The notes beneath the pieces are model-generated. The model had not been told where the DNA came from and did not search any database. It was given only the letters and a program-made list of their open reading frames with translations. From contig JAGOME010000039.1 in NCBI GenBank assembly GCA_017993715.1, positions 1-41,316 of the forward strand: a stretch of DNA of 41,316 nt, written 5' to 3'. Both the position numbers and the translations under genes were made by a program. This DNA is from Phycicoccus sp. (GTDB lineage Bacteria > Actinomycetota > Actinomycetes > Actinomycetales > Dermatophilaceae). The number at the start of each line of letters is the position of its first letter. The stretch's first letter is position 1. This document shows positions 1 to 10,438 of the stretch, one piece after another.

Positions 1-560
1 CCCCGAGAGCCGAACTTCTTCAACCCGCCCCGCTCCCCCGTCGAACTCCCGTCGCCCGCCGGGACGCGCGTGCCCACCCCCCTGGCCATGAGCCCAACAC
101 TCGGCCGGAAATGCCCCCGCCGCACCTGCCCGCGGACCTCCCGCTCGACCGTCAGATCGGCGCGCTCGTTGAGGTGGGCACTCTCGTGCTTGTAGGCCGC
201 GAGCCACTTGCCCGGGCGGTCGACGCGCTGGACGATCCGCCCGCCATAGGGGGCGCGATTGATGTGCACGTCGAAGGCGGACAGAAAGATGCTGACCTGG
301 TGCCAGTCACCGGGAGGGGCGATGCCCTCCTGCCCGGGTCCGGCATACATGACCTTGCCATCGGCCGGTGACACCACGAGGTCCTCGTCAACCACCGCCG
401 TATCGGGGTTGCGCTGCGGGTCGCGGAAGAACAGGGCGACCGCCACGGGCAGTGCGCCCAGCGCGGCGGCCAGGCCCCGGCGACCGGTCAGCAGGGACGC
501 CACCGCGGGCAGTGCGGCAACGGCGACAGCCGGAGCGGCCTCGCGGTCGATGGTGACCAT
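1..560 (-). CDS. psd: Phosphatidylserine decarboxylase, 3' part outside window
   Basis: Makes phosphatidylethanolamine from phosphatidylserine at the membrane, using a self-made pyruvoyl group. Reading the minus strand from an ATG at 560 gives 186 open codons that run off the left edge. The family signature is clear: FFRDPQR near residue 43, VVSPADGKV near 62, VSIFLSAFDVHINRAP near 90, then PGKWLAAYKHES. At the very edge comes KKFGSR, whose Gly-Ser is the expected self-cleavage site of short Psd proteins. The N-terminus is hydrophobic, as expected for a membrane anchor. The segment between the NER motif and KFGSR is less conserved, but the reading frame stays open and the spacing to KFGSR fits. 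A weak purine-rich AAAGGGG lies 11 bases before the ATG. The pssA gene that often follows would lie outside the window. Confidence 0.88.
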   Translation of the reverse strand, partial: MVTIDREAAPAVAVAALPAVASLLTGRRGLAAALGALPVAVALFFRDPQRNPDTAVVDEDLVVSPADGKVMYAGPGQEGIAPPGDWHQVSIFLSAFDVHINRAPYGGRIVQRVDRPGKWLAAYKHESAHLNERADLTVEREVRGQVRRGHFRPSVGLMARGVGTRVPAGDGSSTGERGGLKKFGSR

Positions 561-690
561 GGGCGCGACGGCCCCTTTCTGCCGGATGCAAGGTGATCCC
601 GCACCCTACCGGGCAGTTGGGGCCGCGCGTGGTCCGAGGGCTTGAGCAGGGGTGAGCCGGCCCGCCGCCACGATGGCCTCCAGGGGCGCC

Positions 691-696
691 TAGGAT
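691..696 (+). promoter_or_regulatory. Putative -10 (TAGGAT) giving a leaderless ABC ATPase mRNA
   Basis: TAGGAT fits the actinobacterial TANNNT -10 element and ends seven bases before the ATG at 704. Transcription would therefore begin at or next to the start codon. No good Shine-Dalgarno sequence is present, which agrees with a leaderless message. No convincing -35 is seen. Confidence 0.4.
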
Positions 697-703
697 CTGC
701 CCC

Positions 704-1404
<701 letters not shown>

Positions 1405-1408
<4 letters not shown>

Positions 1409-2169
1409 CCGCGCCCTCCACGGCCGACCGTCGCGCAGCCCCCGCCCGTGCCAGGGTGCTCGCTCAGGGTCGCTTTGAGGCGATGACGTTGCTGCGCAAC
1501 GGAGAGCAACTCCTGGTCTCGATCATCTTGCCCGCCATGGCGCTCGTCGGCTTGGTCTCGACGCAGGTCCCTGACCTCGGGGATTCGCCGCGGGTCGATA
1601 TCGCCGCCGCGGGCACGCTCGCCCTCGCCGTCGCCTCGACCGCCTTCACCGGACAGGCGATCAGCACGGCATTCGACCGCCGCAACGGGGTGCTCCGGTT
1701 CCTCGGGACCACCCCGCTGGGCCGTGGTGGCCTGCTGGGCGGCAAGGCGATAGCGGTCGCCGTCGTCCTCGCGATCCAGTTCCTCGTGCTCGGGACCATC
1801 GCCGCCGTCCTCGGTTGGCGCCCGGCTCTCGGGGGCCTGGCACCGGCCCTGGTCAGTGTCGCGCTCGGTGCGGTCGCCTTCGTCGCGCTCGCGCTGCTCA
1901 TTGCGGGCACCCTGCGCGCCGAGGCGGTCCTGGCCGTCGCCAACCTCCTCTGGGTCGTGTTCCTCGGCCTGGGCTTGCTCTTGCCGACCGCGGTGCTCCC
2001 CGGCCTGGTCGGGACGGTCGCGGCATTCCTGCCGTCGGGCGCCCTCGGCGACGCAATGCGGGCGTCCCTGGTACACGGGGCCTGGCCCTGGGGGCCGTGG
2101 CTGGTGCTCATCGGGTGGGGCCTGGTGGCGGGCCTGCTCGCCCGCCGCACCTTCCGCTTCACCGACTAG
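1405..2169 (+). CDS. ABC-2 type exporter, membrane permease subunit
   Basis: A 254-residue integral membrane protein with about six hydrophobic segments, starting at the ATG that overlaps the upstream ATPase stop. The layout, with a short cytoplasmic N-terminus, a first membrane segment near residues 35-52, a long cytosolic stretch with an FDRRNGVLRFL motif, then four closely spaced helices, is typical of ABC-2 permeases. It would form a homodimer with two copies of the ATPase encoded at 704-1408. The last residues (ARRTFRFTD) match the usual RRxFRW-like end of the family. The substrate is unknown. The gene ends just before a palindromic terminator element. Confidence 0.85.
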
Positions 2170-2175
2170 GTCCCC

Positions 2176-2240
2176 ACTTTCCCGCCTCAAGCGCGAACGT
2201 GGGGGTTCGCAGGGGTTGATTTCGCCTGCGAACCCTCATC
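2176..2240. terminator. Bidirectional hairpin, repeat element copy A
   Basis: This lies between two convergent genes. An 11-bp perfect stem (GGGTTCGCAGG at 2203-2213 with CCTGCGAACCC at 2225-2235) closes an 11-base loop. It is preceded by ACTTTCCCGCCT at 2176-2187. The same two words recur in the convergent gap at 14169-14255, so this is a dispersed repeat. In this copy the right-hand outer arm is missing. No U-tract is seen, as is common for actinobacterial terminators. Confidence 0.65.
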
Positions 2241-2273
2241 TTCCGCTCGGCCACGGTAACGGCCGCGCCCGGC

Positions 2274-3215
2274 TCAGCCAGCGGCGCGAGCCATGGTCGT
2301 GAAGGTGACACCACGATCGAGCAGCGCGGGGAGGGCCTGCGCATAGCCCGCCGCGGTGCCCTGCCCAGGCCGGTTGAAGTGGCTGATCACGATGTCGCCC
2401 CCGGCGACGCCCCCGACCACTTGGGCAACCTGCGCCGGCGAGTAGGTCGCGCCAGCGTCGCCGTTGACGCTGAATCCGGCGAGCGGCTGACCCAGGTCGC
2501 GGGCGATGGCCGCGCCGATGTCGTCGCTGAATGCCGTGCCGGGTCGGAACCAGCGTGGCGCCCCACCGGTCGACGACACGAACCAGGGCACCCCGTCCGC
2601 AATCTCGTGGTAGATCTCGGCCACGGAGGTGGTGCCGGCGATGCCATAGGCGGACTGTCCCCCTACCGAGAGGGGCACGTGTCGAAAGCCGTGGTTGGCC
2701 ACCTCGAAGAGCCTGTCGGCCGCCAGCTCGGCTGCCAACCCAGGGTTAGCGTCGATCCAGCGCGCATTGAGGAAGAGGGTCGCGGGGACCGAGAGCTGCC
2801 GCAGGGTCGTGATGAGCGGCTCGTCGTAGCCGGTGCCGCCGGACCCACCACAAGCATCGAAGGTGAGGACCACGGAGGCCGATGAGGTACGGCTGACCAC
2901 CCCAGCCACGTCCAGGCCCCACTGCGCAGGGGCCCGCCCCGCGTAGCGCGCGACGATGCTCGCCTCGGTCTCGCTCGACGCTGCAGCCGGCGGCATGGAG
3001 GTCTGCGAGGAGGACGGCACCGGCGAGGCCTGGACGAGTTCACTGGCAGACGCCGCCGTGGAGGGGGTCGGCGCCGGGCCAATGCTGGCCGCGCCGGTCG
3101 AGGACGAGCCGGGACGCGGTGGTGCGCCGCACGCCGCCAGCGCGGTGACCACGGCGCCACCCAACAGGAGTCGACGCGTCCGGTCGGGCACGTCGTCGAT
3201 GGGTCGGGCACTCAT
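2274..3215 (-). CDS. Polysaccharide deacetylase (NodB domain) lipoprotein
   Basis: A 313-residue exported protein. The N-terminus has twin arginines (RTRRLLLGG) followed by a lipobox (LAAC), so it is probably a membrane-anchored lipoprotein exported by Tat or Sec. A Pro/Ser/Thr/Ala-rich linker to about residue 95 leads to a NodB-like domain. Visible motifs are VVLTFDACGG (motif 1), NHGFRH (motif 2), WFRPG (motif 3) and the late histidine in VISHFN. Motif 1 has TFDA where most active enzymes have TFDD, so the usual metal-ligand Asp is absent while the first Asp remains. Activity on peptidoglycan or another glycan is inferred only. The start chosen has GGAGAG upstream. It is divergent from ctaA with a 71-base gap. 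Confidence 0.8.
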   Translation of the reverse strand: MSARPIDDVPDRTRRLLLGGAVVTALAACGAPPRPGSSSTGAASIGPAPTPSTAASASELVQASPVPSSSQTSMPPAAASSETEASIVARYAGRAPAQWGLDVAGVVSRTSSASVVLTFDACGGSGGTGYDEPLITTLRQLSVPATLFLNARWIDANPGLAAELAADRLFEVANHGFRHVPLSVGGQSAYGIAGTTSVAEIYHEIADGVPWFVSSTGGAPRWFRPGTAFSDDIGAAIARDLGQPLAGFSVNGDAGATYSPAQVAQVVGGVAGGDIVISHFNRPGQGTAAGYAQALPALLDRGVTFTTMARAAG

Positions 3216-3274
3216 GGCTGGCTCTCCGTGCGGTCCAGGCTGGTCCCCGGTGGGACCTCCAGTGGCGGGGCTCG

Positions 3275-3280
3275 TACCCT
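3275..3280 (+). promoter_or_regulatory. Putative -10 (TACCCT) for a leaderless ctaA mRNA
   Basis: TACCCT matches TANNNT and is separated from the GTG at 3287 by exactly six bases, the spacing expected if the first transcribed base is the G of the start codon. No Shine-Dalgarno sequence precedes the gene. The -35 is not recognisable. Confidence 0.42.
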
Positions 3281-3286
3281 GCTGGT

Positions 3287-4258
3287 GTGAGTATGCCGCA
3301 GGTCCAAGCCCCCACCCCTCTTCAGTCACGGGCCGAGCGGTGGCTCCCGGCCATCCTCCTGCTCAATGTGATCTGTCAGGTCGGCATCGTCCTCACCGGT
3401 GGCCTCGTCCGCCTCACCGGGAGCGGGCTCGGGTGCCCGACCTGGCCACAGTGCGTCCCCGGGTCCTACACACCGGTCCGCGAGCAGGCCCAAGGCATGC
3501 ACAAGTACATCGAGTTTGGTAACCGCACCCTGACCGGCGTGCTCCTCGTCGTCGCTGTCGCTGCTCTCGTCGCGGTCTGGGTGGCGCGTCCCTCCCGGCG
3601 CGACCTCAAGGTCGCCACAGGCCTCGTGCTCGGCGGGGTGCTCCTGCAGGCGCTCCTCGGCGGGTTGACGGTGCTGCTCGGGCTCCACCCGATCACCGTC
3701 GCCGTGCACTTCCTCGTCTCGGCTGCCCTCGTCGCCGTCGCGACGTTCGCGTATGCCGTGCGCGCCGCCCCCCTGTCGTCCCTGTCCGTGCCGCCAGTGG
3801 TCAGCCGGCTTGTTGCGGGCACCTGCGCGGTGGGCGTTGTCGTCCTCGTCCTCGGCACGGTCGTCACCGGGTCAGGCCCACACTCCGGCGACGCCGACGC
3901 GCCCGCCCGGTTCGGGTTCGATCCCCGCACGATCTCGTGGCTGCACGCTGACGCCGTCATGCTCTTCGTCGGCCTCGTTGTCGCGACCTGGATCGCTGTC
4001 CGGCTGACGGCTGGGGATGACGGCCGCGCGGCCCAGGGGTGGCGGGTGGTTCTGCTGGTGACGTTGGCGCAGGGACTCGTGGGTTACACGCAGTACCTCA
4101 CGGGGCTGCCCTGGGTCATCGTCCTGGTCCACATGTTCGGAGCGGTCCTGCTCGTCGTCGCCTTGACCTACGGCTACGTCGCCCTGCGGATGCCGCAGGC
4201 ACCGCCTGTGGCAGGGGATCCGGCGACGGCACCCGAGGCCCTGTCCTCGTCGAGATAA
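3287..4258 (+). CDS. ctaA: Heme A synthase (COX15/CtaA)
   Basis: Oxidises the C8 methyl of heme O to a formyl group, giving heme A for the aa3 cytochrome oxidase. The 323-residue protein has about eight membrane helices in two similar halves. The signature ILTGGLVRLTGSGLGCPTWP is near residue 35, with conserved histidines in HKYIEFGNR and in later helices (HFLV, HSGD, LHAD, VHMF) as heme ligands. GTG at 3287 is preferred because of the -10 six bases upstream; ATG at 3293 is the alternative. It faces ctaB, whose product makes the substrate heme O, and the two genes converge on a shared hairpin. Confidence 0.93.
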   Translation: MSMPQVQAPTPLQSRAERWLPAILLLNVICQVGIVLTGGLVRLTGSGLGCPTWPQCVPGSYTPVREQAQGMHKYIEFGNRTLTGVLLVVAVAALVAVWVARPSRRDLKVATGLVLGGVLLQALLGGLTVLLGLHPITVAVHFLVSAALVAVATFAYAVRAAPLSSLSVPPVVSRLVAGTCAVGVVVLVLGTVVTGSGPHSGDADAPARFGFDPRTISWLHADAVMLFVGLVVATWIAVRLTAGDDGRAAQGWRVVLLVTLAQGLVGYTQYLTGLPWVIVLVHMFGAVLLVVALTYGYVALRMPQAPPVAGDPATAPEALSSSR

Positions 4259-4261
4259 CAC

Positions 4262-4297
4262 GACACGCGGACGGCATTCGAGAATCGTCCGCGTGTC
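4262..4297. terminator. Bidirectional terminator between ctaA and ctaB
   Basis: A perfect 12-bp stem (GACACGCGGACG at 4262-4273, CGTCCGCGTGTC at 4286-4297) encloses a 12-base loop. A further outer pair CGAGAT/ATCTCG (4251-4256 and 4302-4307) may extend it. The stem edge and loop contain the octamer CGGCATTC that is abundant throughout the window. The position between convergent stops fits a terminator for both genes. Confidence 0.75.
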
Positions 4298-4333
4298 AGG
4301 TCATCTCGACCGGCGGGTCGTGGCTGCGCCGGG

Positions 4334-5275
4334 CTACGGGAGCGGCAGGTAGACCAGCGGGTCCACCGCGACGGCGAGGAAGAGCACCGTCACGTAGGTG
4401 ATCGAATAGTGGAACAGCCGCATCGGCTTCAGGGCCGGTCCGGTGACTCCGGCGTGCGCCGATCGCAGCAGCCGGTGCGCCTCCGCGATGAAAAGCCCGC
4501 CGGCCAGCACCGCCGTCACGAGGTAGATCCAGCCCATGGGGGCAACCGGGACGAGCACCAGACTCGTGGCCACCATGACCCAGCTGTAGGCGACGATCTG
4601 GCGACCCACGGCGACCGGACCCTGCTGGACGGGCAGCATCGGGACGTGCGCGTTGGCGTAGTCCTGGGTGAAGGCCATCGACAGCGGCCAATAGTGCGGC
4701 GGGGTCCAAAAGAAGATCACGAGGAAGAGCACCACCGACGGCCAGCCCACCGTGCCAGTAACGGCCGACCAGCCGATGAGCACCGGCATACATCCCGCGA
4801 TCCCACCCCAGACGATGTTCTGCGGGGTGCGGCGCTTGAGGATGATCGTGTAGCCCACGGCATACAAGAAGATCGCCAACAGCGAGAGCAGCGCCGAGGG
4901 CACATTGACCACCACGGCAAACCACGCGGTGGAGGCCACCGTCAGCACGGCCCCGAAGATCATCGCCGCCCGCACGGAGATGACGCCCGTGACGAGCGGG
5001 CGGTGCTCGGTGCGGTGCATGAGCGCGTCGATGTCGCGGTCGTAGACACAGTTGAAGGTGTTGGCGGCCCCGGCGCTGAGGGTGCCCCCGATGAGGGTGG
5101 CCGCCACGAGCCAGAGGTCGGGGACTCCTCGCTGCGCAAGGAACATGACCGGCACGGTCGTGACGAGCAGCAGCTCGATGATCCGCGGTTTGGTCAGCGC
5201 AACATATGCACCCAGCGTGGAGCGCCAGGTGGCCTCTCGCGTCAGCGAAGCCGAAGTGGTCTGCGTGGTCGCCAC
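4334..5275 (-). CDS. ctaB: Protoheme IX farnesyltransferase (heme O synthase)
   Basis: Transfers a farnesyl group to protoheme, giving heme O, the substrate of CtaA. The 313-residue UbiA-family membrane protein carries the prenyl-diphosphate binding motif [18 protein letters not shown] near residue 75, with Asp pairs and HRPL after it, and a second region [11 protein letters not shown] near residue 168. About eight to nine membrane helices are present. The start is GTG with GAAGGGA upstream. It is transcribed divergently from the tkt operon across 203 bases. The ctaB-tkt neighbourhood is conserved in actinomycetes. Confidence 0.94.
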   Translation of the reverse strand: MATTQTTSASLTREATWRSTLGAYVALTKPRIIELLLVTTVPVMFLAQRGVPDLWLVAATLIGGTLSAGAANTFNCVYDRDIDALMHRTEHRPLVTGVISVRAAMIFGAVLTVASTAWFAVVVNVPSALLSLLAIFLYAVGYTIILKRRTPQNIVWGGIAGCMPVLIGWSAVTGTVGWPSVVLFLVIFFWTPPHYWPLSMAFTQDYANAHVPMLPVQQGPVAVGRQIVAYSWVMVATSLVLVPVAPMGWIYLVTAVLAGGLFIAEAHRLLRSAHAGVTGPALKPMRLFHYSITYVTVLFLAVAVDPLVYLPLP

Positions 5276-5296
5276 GTCGTCCCTTCGTCACTGGTC

Positions 5297-5311
5297 CCGA
5301 ACAGCGTTCGG
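5297..5311. promoter_or_regulatory. Small inverted repeat in the ctaB-tkt divergent region
   Basis: CCGAAC-AGC-GTTCGG is a perfect 6-bp inverted repeat with a 3-base centre, 22 bases upstream of the ctaB start. It could be an operator, but with no known regulator or second copy in view this is weak. The rest of the 5276-5478 gap must hold promoters for both ctaB and tkt, which I cannot place with confidence. Confidence 0.25.
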
Positions 5312-5478
5312 CGAACCAAACACCCACCCAAGTCTATCTGCGCCGTTCACGCACCGGGACGCTGACCTATCGAGCGATGTTGTGGACCCCGCTCGTCGCT
5401 AGGGTGGGCGCAGGCACGATCCAGCCGGCCGGCGAGTGCTCGCCGTCCCGGTGCAGCCCCGACGAGAGGTCATCTCCT

Positions 5479-7644
5479 GTGAGCCCTGCTCCCCGCCCCG
5501 CCGCCCCCCGACGCTCCCCCGAGCTGGACCAGCCCAAGGCGCGTGCCGCCGGCTGGACCGACCTGGATGTCAGGGCGGTTGACACCGGGAGGCTGCTCGC
5601 GGCCGATGCGGTCCAGAACGTCGGCAATGGCCACCCGGGCACCGCGATGAGCCTGTCCCCGGTCGCGTATCTGCTCTACCAGAACGTGATGGTGCACGAC
5701 CCGGGAGACCCTCAGTGGCTGGGCCGCGACCGATTCGTGCTGTCGGCGGGACATTCGAGCCTGACCCAGTACGTCCAGCTGTTCCTCAGCGGCTACGGCT
5801 TGGAGCTCGACGATCTCAAGGCGCTGCGGACCTGGGGTTCGCTCACTCCAGGTCACCCTGAGCACGGTCACACAGCTGGCGTCGAGGTGACGACCGGACC
5901 CCTTGGGTCCGGCGTTGCCACCGCGGTCGGGATGGCCATGGCTCAGCGCCGCCAGCGGGGCCTGCTGGACCCGGACGCCGCCGCCGGGACCAGCCCCTTC
6001 GACCACCACATCTGGGTCATCGCCGGGGACGGCGACCTGCAGGAGGGCGTCTCCGGTGAGGCGTCGTCGCTGGCCGGGCATCAGGAGCTCGGCAACCTGA
6101 CCGTCATCTACGACGCCAACCAGATCTCGATCGAGGACGACACCAACATCGCGTTCTCCGAGGACGTGGCTGCCCGCTACGCCGCCTATGGCTGGGACGT
6201 CGTCGACATTGACTGGCGGCGCAGTGACCAGCCCGCCGGCGGACCGAGTTATGTCGAGGACGTCGACGCTCTGCTCAAGGCGCTCTCCAAGAGTCGCGGA
6301 GCCAAGCGACCCACCCTGATCCGGCTGCACACGATCATCGCGTGGCCCGCACCGACCAAGCGCGGCACCGGCAAGGCGCACGGGTCGGCGCTCGGTGTCG
6401 ATGAGATCATCGGGCTCAAGGAGCTTCTCGGGTTTGACCCCAAGAAGTCCTTCGAGGTCTCCCGCGCGGTGCTCACCCACACCCGCAAGGTCAAGGCCCG
6501 CGGCAAGGCCGCGCACACGGCCTGGAACAAGCGGTATGCCGCGTGGCGCAAGGCGCAGCCTGATCGCGCCGCCCTGCTCGATCGCCTGGTCACGCACGAG
6601 TTGCCGTCCGGGTGGACCCGGGCCCTGCCGTCGTGGCCCGCTGATGCCAAAGGCATCGCGACGCGCGCGGCCTCCGGCAAGGTCCTCACGGCGCTCGCGC
6701 CCGTGTTGCCTGAGCTGTGGGGCGGATCGGCCGACCTGGCCGAGTCCAACAACACGACGATGGCTGGGGAACCGTCGTTCGTCCCCAAGGGCAAGCAGAC
6801 GGAGGAATGGCGCGGCGGCCCGTACGGCCGCACCCTGCATTTCGGCATCCGCGAGAATGCCATGGGCATGATCCTCAACGGCATCGCCCTCGAAGGCCTG
6901 ACCCGGCCCTATGGCGGGACGTTCCTCGTCTTCTCCGACTACATGCGGCCTGCGGTGCGTCTCGCCGCGATCCAGCAGGTACCCGTTACCTTCGTCTGGA
7001 CCCACGACTCGATCGGCCTCGGCGAGGACGGGCCGACCCATCAGCCCATCGAGCACCTCGCGGCGCTGCGGGCGATGCCCGGGCTTGACGTGGTCCGCCC
7101 CGCGGACGCCAACGAGACCGCGCAGGCGTGGGCCCAGATCCTGCGCAACGGCCGGCCCGCGGGCCTGATCTTGTCCCGCCAAAACCTCCCGGTGATCGAC
7201 CGGACGACCCACGCCAAGGCCACCGGAGTGGCCAAGGGTGGCTACGTCCTCATCGACGGTGGGGCCGCCGGTGACCAGGCCCCCGATGTGGTCCTCATCG
7301 CCACGGGCTCCGAGGTGTCGCTGGCCCTGGCGGCGCGCGAGGTGCTGGAGCGATCCAAGGTCCGCACCCGCGTGGTCTCGATGCCGTGTCGCGAGTGGTT
7401 CGACGCTCAGCCCCGCAGCTACCGGGACACGGTCCTGCCGCCGGCCGTGCGAGCCCGAGTCAGCATCGAAGCTGGTGTCGCCCAGGGGTGGCGCGAGCTG
7501 GTCGGCGACGCCGGCCGCAGTATTTCGATCGAGCACTTCGGCGCGTCGGCGGACGGGGCCACGTTGTTCCGGGAGTTCGGCTTCACCCCGGCGGCGGTCG
7601 TCAAGGCGGCCAAGGACTCGCTGAAGGCCGCCAGGAAGGCGTGA
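5479..7644 (+). CDS. tkt: Transketolase
   Basis: Moves two-carbon ketol units between sugar phosphates in the non-oxidative pentose phosphate pathway, using thiamine diphosphate. The 721-residue protein has GHPG at residues 51-54, the TPP/Mg motif GDGDLQEG near 182, the catalytic Glu in [10 protein letters not shown] near 459, and [19 protein letters not shown] near 510. The GTG at 5479 is chosen because GAGAGG lies nine bases upstream and family homology begins shortly after. The frame is open further upstream to 5206, but that stretch has no homology and would overlap ctaB. It is the first gene of a six- or seven-gene operon; its stop overlaps the region where tal begins. Confidence 0.95.
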   Translation: MSPAPRPAAPRRSPELDQPKARAAGWTDLDVRAVDTGRLLAADAVQNVGNGHPGTAMSLSPVAYLLYQNVMVHDPGDPQWLGRDRFVLSAGHSSLTQYVQLFLSGYGLELDDLKALRTWGSLTPGHPEHGHTAGVEVTTGPLGSGVATAVGMAMAQRRQRGLLDPDAAAGTSPFDHHIWVIAGDGDLQEGVSGEASSLAGHQELGNLTVIYDANQISIEDDTNIAFSEDVAARYAAYGWDVVDIDWRRSDQPAGGPSYVEDVDALLKALSKSRGAKRPTLIRLHTIIAWPAPTKRGTGKAHGSALGVDEIIGLKELLGFDPKKSFEVSRAVLTHTRKVKARGKAAHTAWNKRYAAWRKAQPDRAALLDRLVTHELPSGWTRALPSWPADAKGIATRAASGKVLTALAPVLPELWGGSADLAESNNTTMAGEPSFVPKGKQTEEWRGGPYGRTLHFGIRENAMGMILNGIALEGLTRPYGGTFLVFSDYMRPAVRLAAIQQVPVTFVWTHDSIGLGEDGPTHQPIEHLAALRAMPGLDVVRPADANETAQAWAQILRNGRPAGLILSRQNLPVIDRTTHAKATGVAKGGYVLIDGGAAGDQAPDVVLIATGSEVSLALAAREVLERSKVRTRVVSMPCREWFDAQPRSYRDTVLPPAVRARVSIEAGVAQGWRELVGDAGRSISIEHFGASADGATLFREFGFTPAAVVKAAKDSLKAARKA

Positions 7645-7649
7645 CGCCC

Positions 7650-8771
7650 GTGACCAATCCGCGCCTCGCGGCCCTGGCCGCCCACGGAGTTTCGATCTGG
7701 CTCGACGATCTATCGCGCGAGCGGATCGCGTCCGGCAATCTTGCTGAGCTCATCGCCGAGGACAGCGTCACCGGCGTGACCACGAACCCGTCGATCTTCC
7801 AGGCCGCCCTGGCCGACGGCGAGGCCTACGCTGACCAGTTGCGCTCCCTCGCCGAGGCCGACGCGGACGTCGACCATGCCGTGTTCCTCCTGACCACGCG
7901 AGACGTGCGCGACGCGTGCGACATCTTTGCTCCGGTGGCCCAGGACACCGGCGGCATCGACGGGCGCGTCTCCATCGAGGTCGACCCCCGCCTCGCCCAC
8001 GAGACCGAGGCCACCATCGAACAGGCCCGCGCGTTACATGCGGCCGTCGGTCGCGACAACGTCCTGATCAAGATCCCCGCCACAATCGAGGGGCTGCCAG
8101 CCATCACCGCAGCCCTGGCCGAGGGCATCAGCGTCAACGTCACGCTCATCTTCAGCCTCGAGCGCTACCGCGCGGTGGTCAACGCCTTCCTCGCCGGCTT
8201 GGAACAGGCCCGCGCCAAGGGGTTGGACTTGGCTTCGATCCACTCTGTCGCCTCGTTCTTCGTCTCGCGCGTGGACACCGAGGTCGACGCCCGACTTGGC
8301 CAGATCGAGGGCGAGGCAGCCTCCCAGGCCGCGGCCCTGATGGGGCAGGCCGGGATCGCGAACGCCCGGTTGGCCTATCAGGTCTTCGAGGAGATGTTCG
8401 GTTCCGCGCGGTGGGAATCTCTGTCCGCGGTGGGCGCCCGACCCCAGCGACCGCTGTGGGCGTCGACGGGGGTCAAGAACCCCGACTACCCGGACACGAT
8501 GTACGTGACGGAGTTGGTCGCGCCCAACACGGTCAACACGATGCCGGAGGCCACCTTGCGGGCGGTCGCCGACCACGCAGAGGTCCACGGCGACACCATT
8601 CGTGGCCGCTATGACGAGGCCCGCGCCGTCCTGGACGCTCTCGAGCAGCTCGGGATCAGTTACGCCGACGTCACTGAGTTGCTAGAACGCCAAGGCGTCG
8701 ACAAATTCGAGAAGGCCTGGGATGCCCTCCTGACCGGAGTCCGGGCCGCCATGGAAGGAGCACGCGCATGA
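7650..8771 (+). CDS. tal: Transaldolase
   Basis: Transfers a dihydroxyacetone unit through a Schiff base with lysine, linking pentose phosphates to glycolysis. The 373-residue protein shows [12 protein letters not shown] near residue 30, the catalytic Lys in LIKIPAT near residue 138, and [15 protein letters not shown] near 270, typical of the longer actinobacterial TalB-like form. Two in-frame GTG starts are possible: 7650, ten bases after AGGAAGG, and 7641, which would give a GTGA overlap with the tkt stop. I prefer 7650 by Shine-Dalgarno distance. It overlaps pgi by four bases. Confidence 0.93.
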   Translation: MTNPRLAALAAHGVSIWLDDLSRERIASGNLAELIAEDSVTGVTTNPSIFQAALADGEAYADQLRSLAEADADVDHAVFLLTTRDVRDACDIFAPVAQDTGGIDGRVSIEVDPRLAHETEATIEQARALHAAVGRDNVLIKIPATIEGLPAITAALAEGISVNVTLIFSLERYRAVVNAFLAGLEQARAKGLDLASIHSVASFFVSRVDTEVDARLGQIEGEAASQAAALMGQAGIANARLAYQVFEEMFGSARWESLSAVGARPQRPLWASTGVKNPDYPDTMYVTELVAPNTVNTMPEATLRAVADHAEVHGDTIRGRYDEARAVLDALEQLGISYADVTELLERQGVDKFEKAWDALLTGVRAAMEGARA

Positions 8772-10438
8772 GCGCGATCGATGTCAGCGTTCAGGGTGCC
8801 GCGGCGGCCGCGGTGGCCGCCGAGGTGCCGCCTCTGGTCGAGGCCCGCTTTGCCTCACGCCTGTTTGCCCAGGACCACACGCTGTGGGGCCAGGACGCCG
8901 AGGAGGAGGCCGCCAAGCGGCTGTCCTGGGTGGGCTTGGCGCATGCCTCCCGCCCGCTCGTGGCCCGCGTCGAGCAGTTGCGAGAGCGGCTCACCGCCGA
9001 GGGTGTCAGCCGCATTGTGTTGTGCGGCATGGGCGGCAGCTCCCTGGCTCCGGAGGTCATTTGTGCCACCAATCAGGTGCCGATCGTCATCTTGGATAGT
9101 TCGGACCCGGACGTGGTCCGGGGGGCCTTGACCGACCTTGGCATCACCGCCGTCGTCGTCTCCAGCAAGTCCGGGTCTACGGTCGAGACCGACTCCCAGC
9201 GCCGTGCCTTCGAGCAGGCCTTCCGGGATGCCGGCATCGACCCGGCTCACCGCATCATCGTCGTCACCGACCCGGGAAGCCCCCTGGACGGACAGGCTCG
9301 CGAGGCTGGCTACGAGGTCATCAACGCTGACCCTGACGTGGGCGGCCGGTTCTCCGCGCTCACGGCATTCGGGCTCGTGCCGAGCGGCTTGGCCGGTGCC
9401 GACATCGGGCGCCTCCTCGACGAGGCCGCCGACGCGACCGATCGCCTCGCCGCCGACACCAGCGACAACCCCGGCCTCGTGCTTGGGGCAGCGATGGCCG
9501 GCACCACTCCCCTGCGGGACAAACTGGTGCTCGTCGCTGACGGCACCCGCATCGTCGGCCTGCCCGCCTGGGCCGAGCAGCTCGTCGCCGAATCCACAGG
9601 CAAGGACGGCACCGGGATTCTCCCGATCGTCGGCGACGGGGATGCGCCGGCGCGCCTGTATCCGGATGCGACGGTGGTCCGGCTCGTGCCCTACACCGGT
9701 CGCCACGTCGCCCCGGCCCACCCGGACTCAGTCGCCGCGGCGGCCCCCGGACCAGCCGACATCGTGCCGGACCTCCCCTCCGTCGTCGAGGTGGCCGGCA
9801 CCCTGGGTGGACAGCTCCTCCTCTGGGAGGTGGCCACCTCGGTCGCCGGGCGGCTGCTCGGGATCAACCCGTTCGACCAGCCCGACGTCGAGAGCGCCAA
9901 GTCCGCAGCGCGGGAGCTGATGTCCGGTTCGACCGGCGCCGCCGACGAGCCCGCCTTCGTCGACGGCTTTGTCGAGGTGCGCGCCATGGGTGGGGACTGG
10001 CTCGGTGATGCCCGCACCCTGCCCCAGGCCGTGACCCATCTCCTGCGCCAGCTCGACCAGGACGCTGGCTATGTCGCCGTCATGGCGTACCTGGATCGGG
10101 AGCGGGATGCGGACCTGGAGAAGGTCGGACGTGAGCTCTTCGATGTCCTCGGGCGCCCGGTGACGTTTGGCTGGGGGCCCCGCTTCCTGCACTCGACAGG
10201 CCAGTACCACAAGGGCGGCCCGGCGACCGGGATCTACCTCCAGATCACCGCAACCCCCGAGCAGGACCTGGCGGTGCCCGGTCGCGACTTCACCTTCGGT
10301 GAGTTCATCGCGGCCCAGGCCGGCGGCGACGCTCAGGTGTTGGCCGACCACGGTCGACCTGTCCTCCGCCTGCACCTGACCAACTCCGAGCGCGGGTTGC
10401 GCCAGGTCGAGGCGGCACTGCAGGAACCTCGCCTCTGA
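8768..10438 (+). CDS. pgi: Glucose-6-phosphate isomerase
   Basis: Interconverts glucose-6-phosphate and fructose-6-phosphate. The 556-residue protein has two SIS-type sugar isomerase folds: [11 protein letters not shown] near residue 90, [13 protein letters not shown] near 135, the [11 protein letters not shown] motif near 365 and [11 protein letters not shown] near 475. It belongs to the divergent actinobacterial Pgi found inside pentose phosphate operons rather than the enteric type. The ATG overlaps the tal stop as ATGA and is preceded by GGAAGGAG. Placement between tal and zwf lets fructose-6-phosphate made by Tkt and Tal return to glucose-6-phosphate for another turn of the oxidative branch. 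Confidence 0.93.
   Translation: MSAIDVSVQGAAAAAVAAEVPPLVEARFASRLFAQDHTLWGQDAEEEAAKRLSWVGLAHASRPLVARVEQLRERLTAEGVSRIVLCGMGGSSLAPEVICATNQVPIVILDSSDPDVVRGALTDLGITAVVVSSKSGSTVETDSQRRAFEQAFRDAGIDPAHRIIVVTDPGSPLDGQAREAGYEVINADPDVGGRFSALTAFGLVPSGLAGADIGRLLDEAADATDRLAADTSDNPGLVLGAAMAGTTPLRDKLVLVADGTRIVGLPAWAEQLVAESTGKDGTGILPIVGDGDAPARLYPDATVVRLVPYTGRHVAPAHPDSVAAAAPGPADIVPDLPSVVEVAGTLGGQLLLWEVATSVAGRLLGINPFDQPDVESAKSAARELMSGSTGAADEPAFVDGFVEVRAMGGDWLGDARTLPQAVTHLLRQLDQDAGYVAVMAYLDRERDADLEKVGRELFDVLGRPVTFGWGPRFLHSTGQYHKGGPATGIYLQITATPEQDLAVPGRDFTFGEFIAAQAGGDAQVLADHGRPVLRLHLTNSERGLRQVEAALQEPRL

Noticed and set aside
1-200. Frameshift in psd, because the region before KFGSR is poorly conserved
   Set aside because: The frame stays open to the edge, the spacing to KFGSR fits the family, and neither alternative frame gives Psd motifs.
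5297-5311. LexA (SOS) box at GAAC-AGC-GTTC
   Set aside because: The spacer is three bases rather than the four of the Gram-positive LexA consensus, and the flanking genes are not SOS genes.
5470-7536. A 688-codon open frame on the minus strand opposite tkt
   Set aside because: It is the antisense shadow of transketolase in high-G+C DNA; its translation has no recognisable motif and the plus-strand frame has all catalytic residues.
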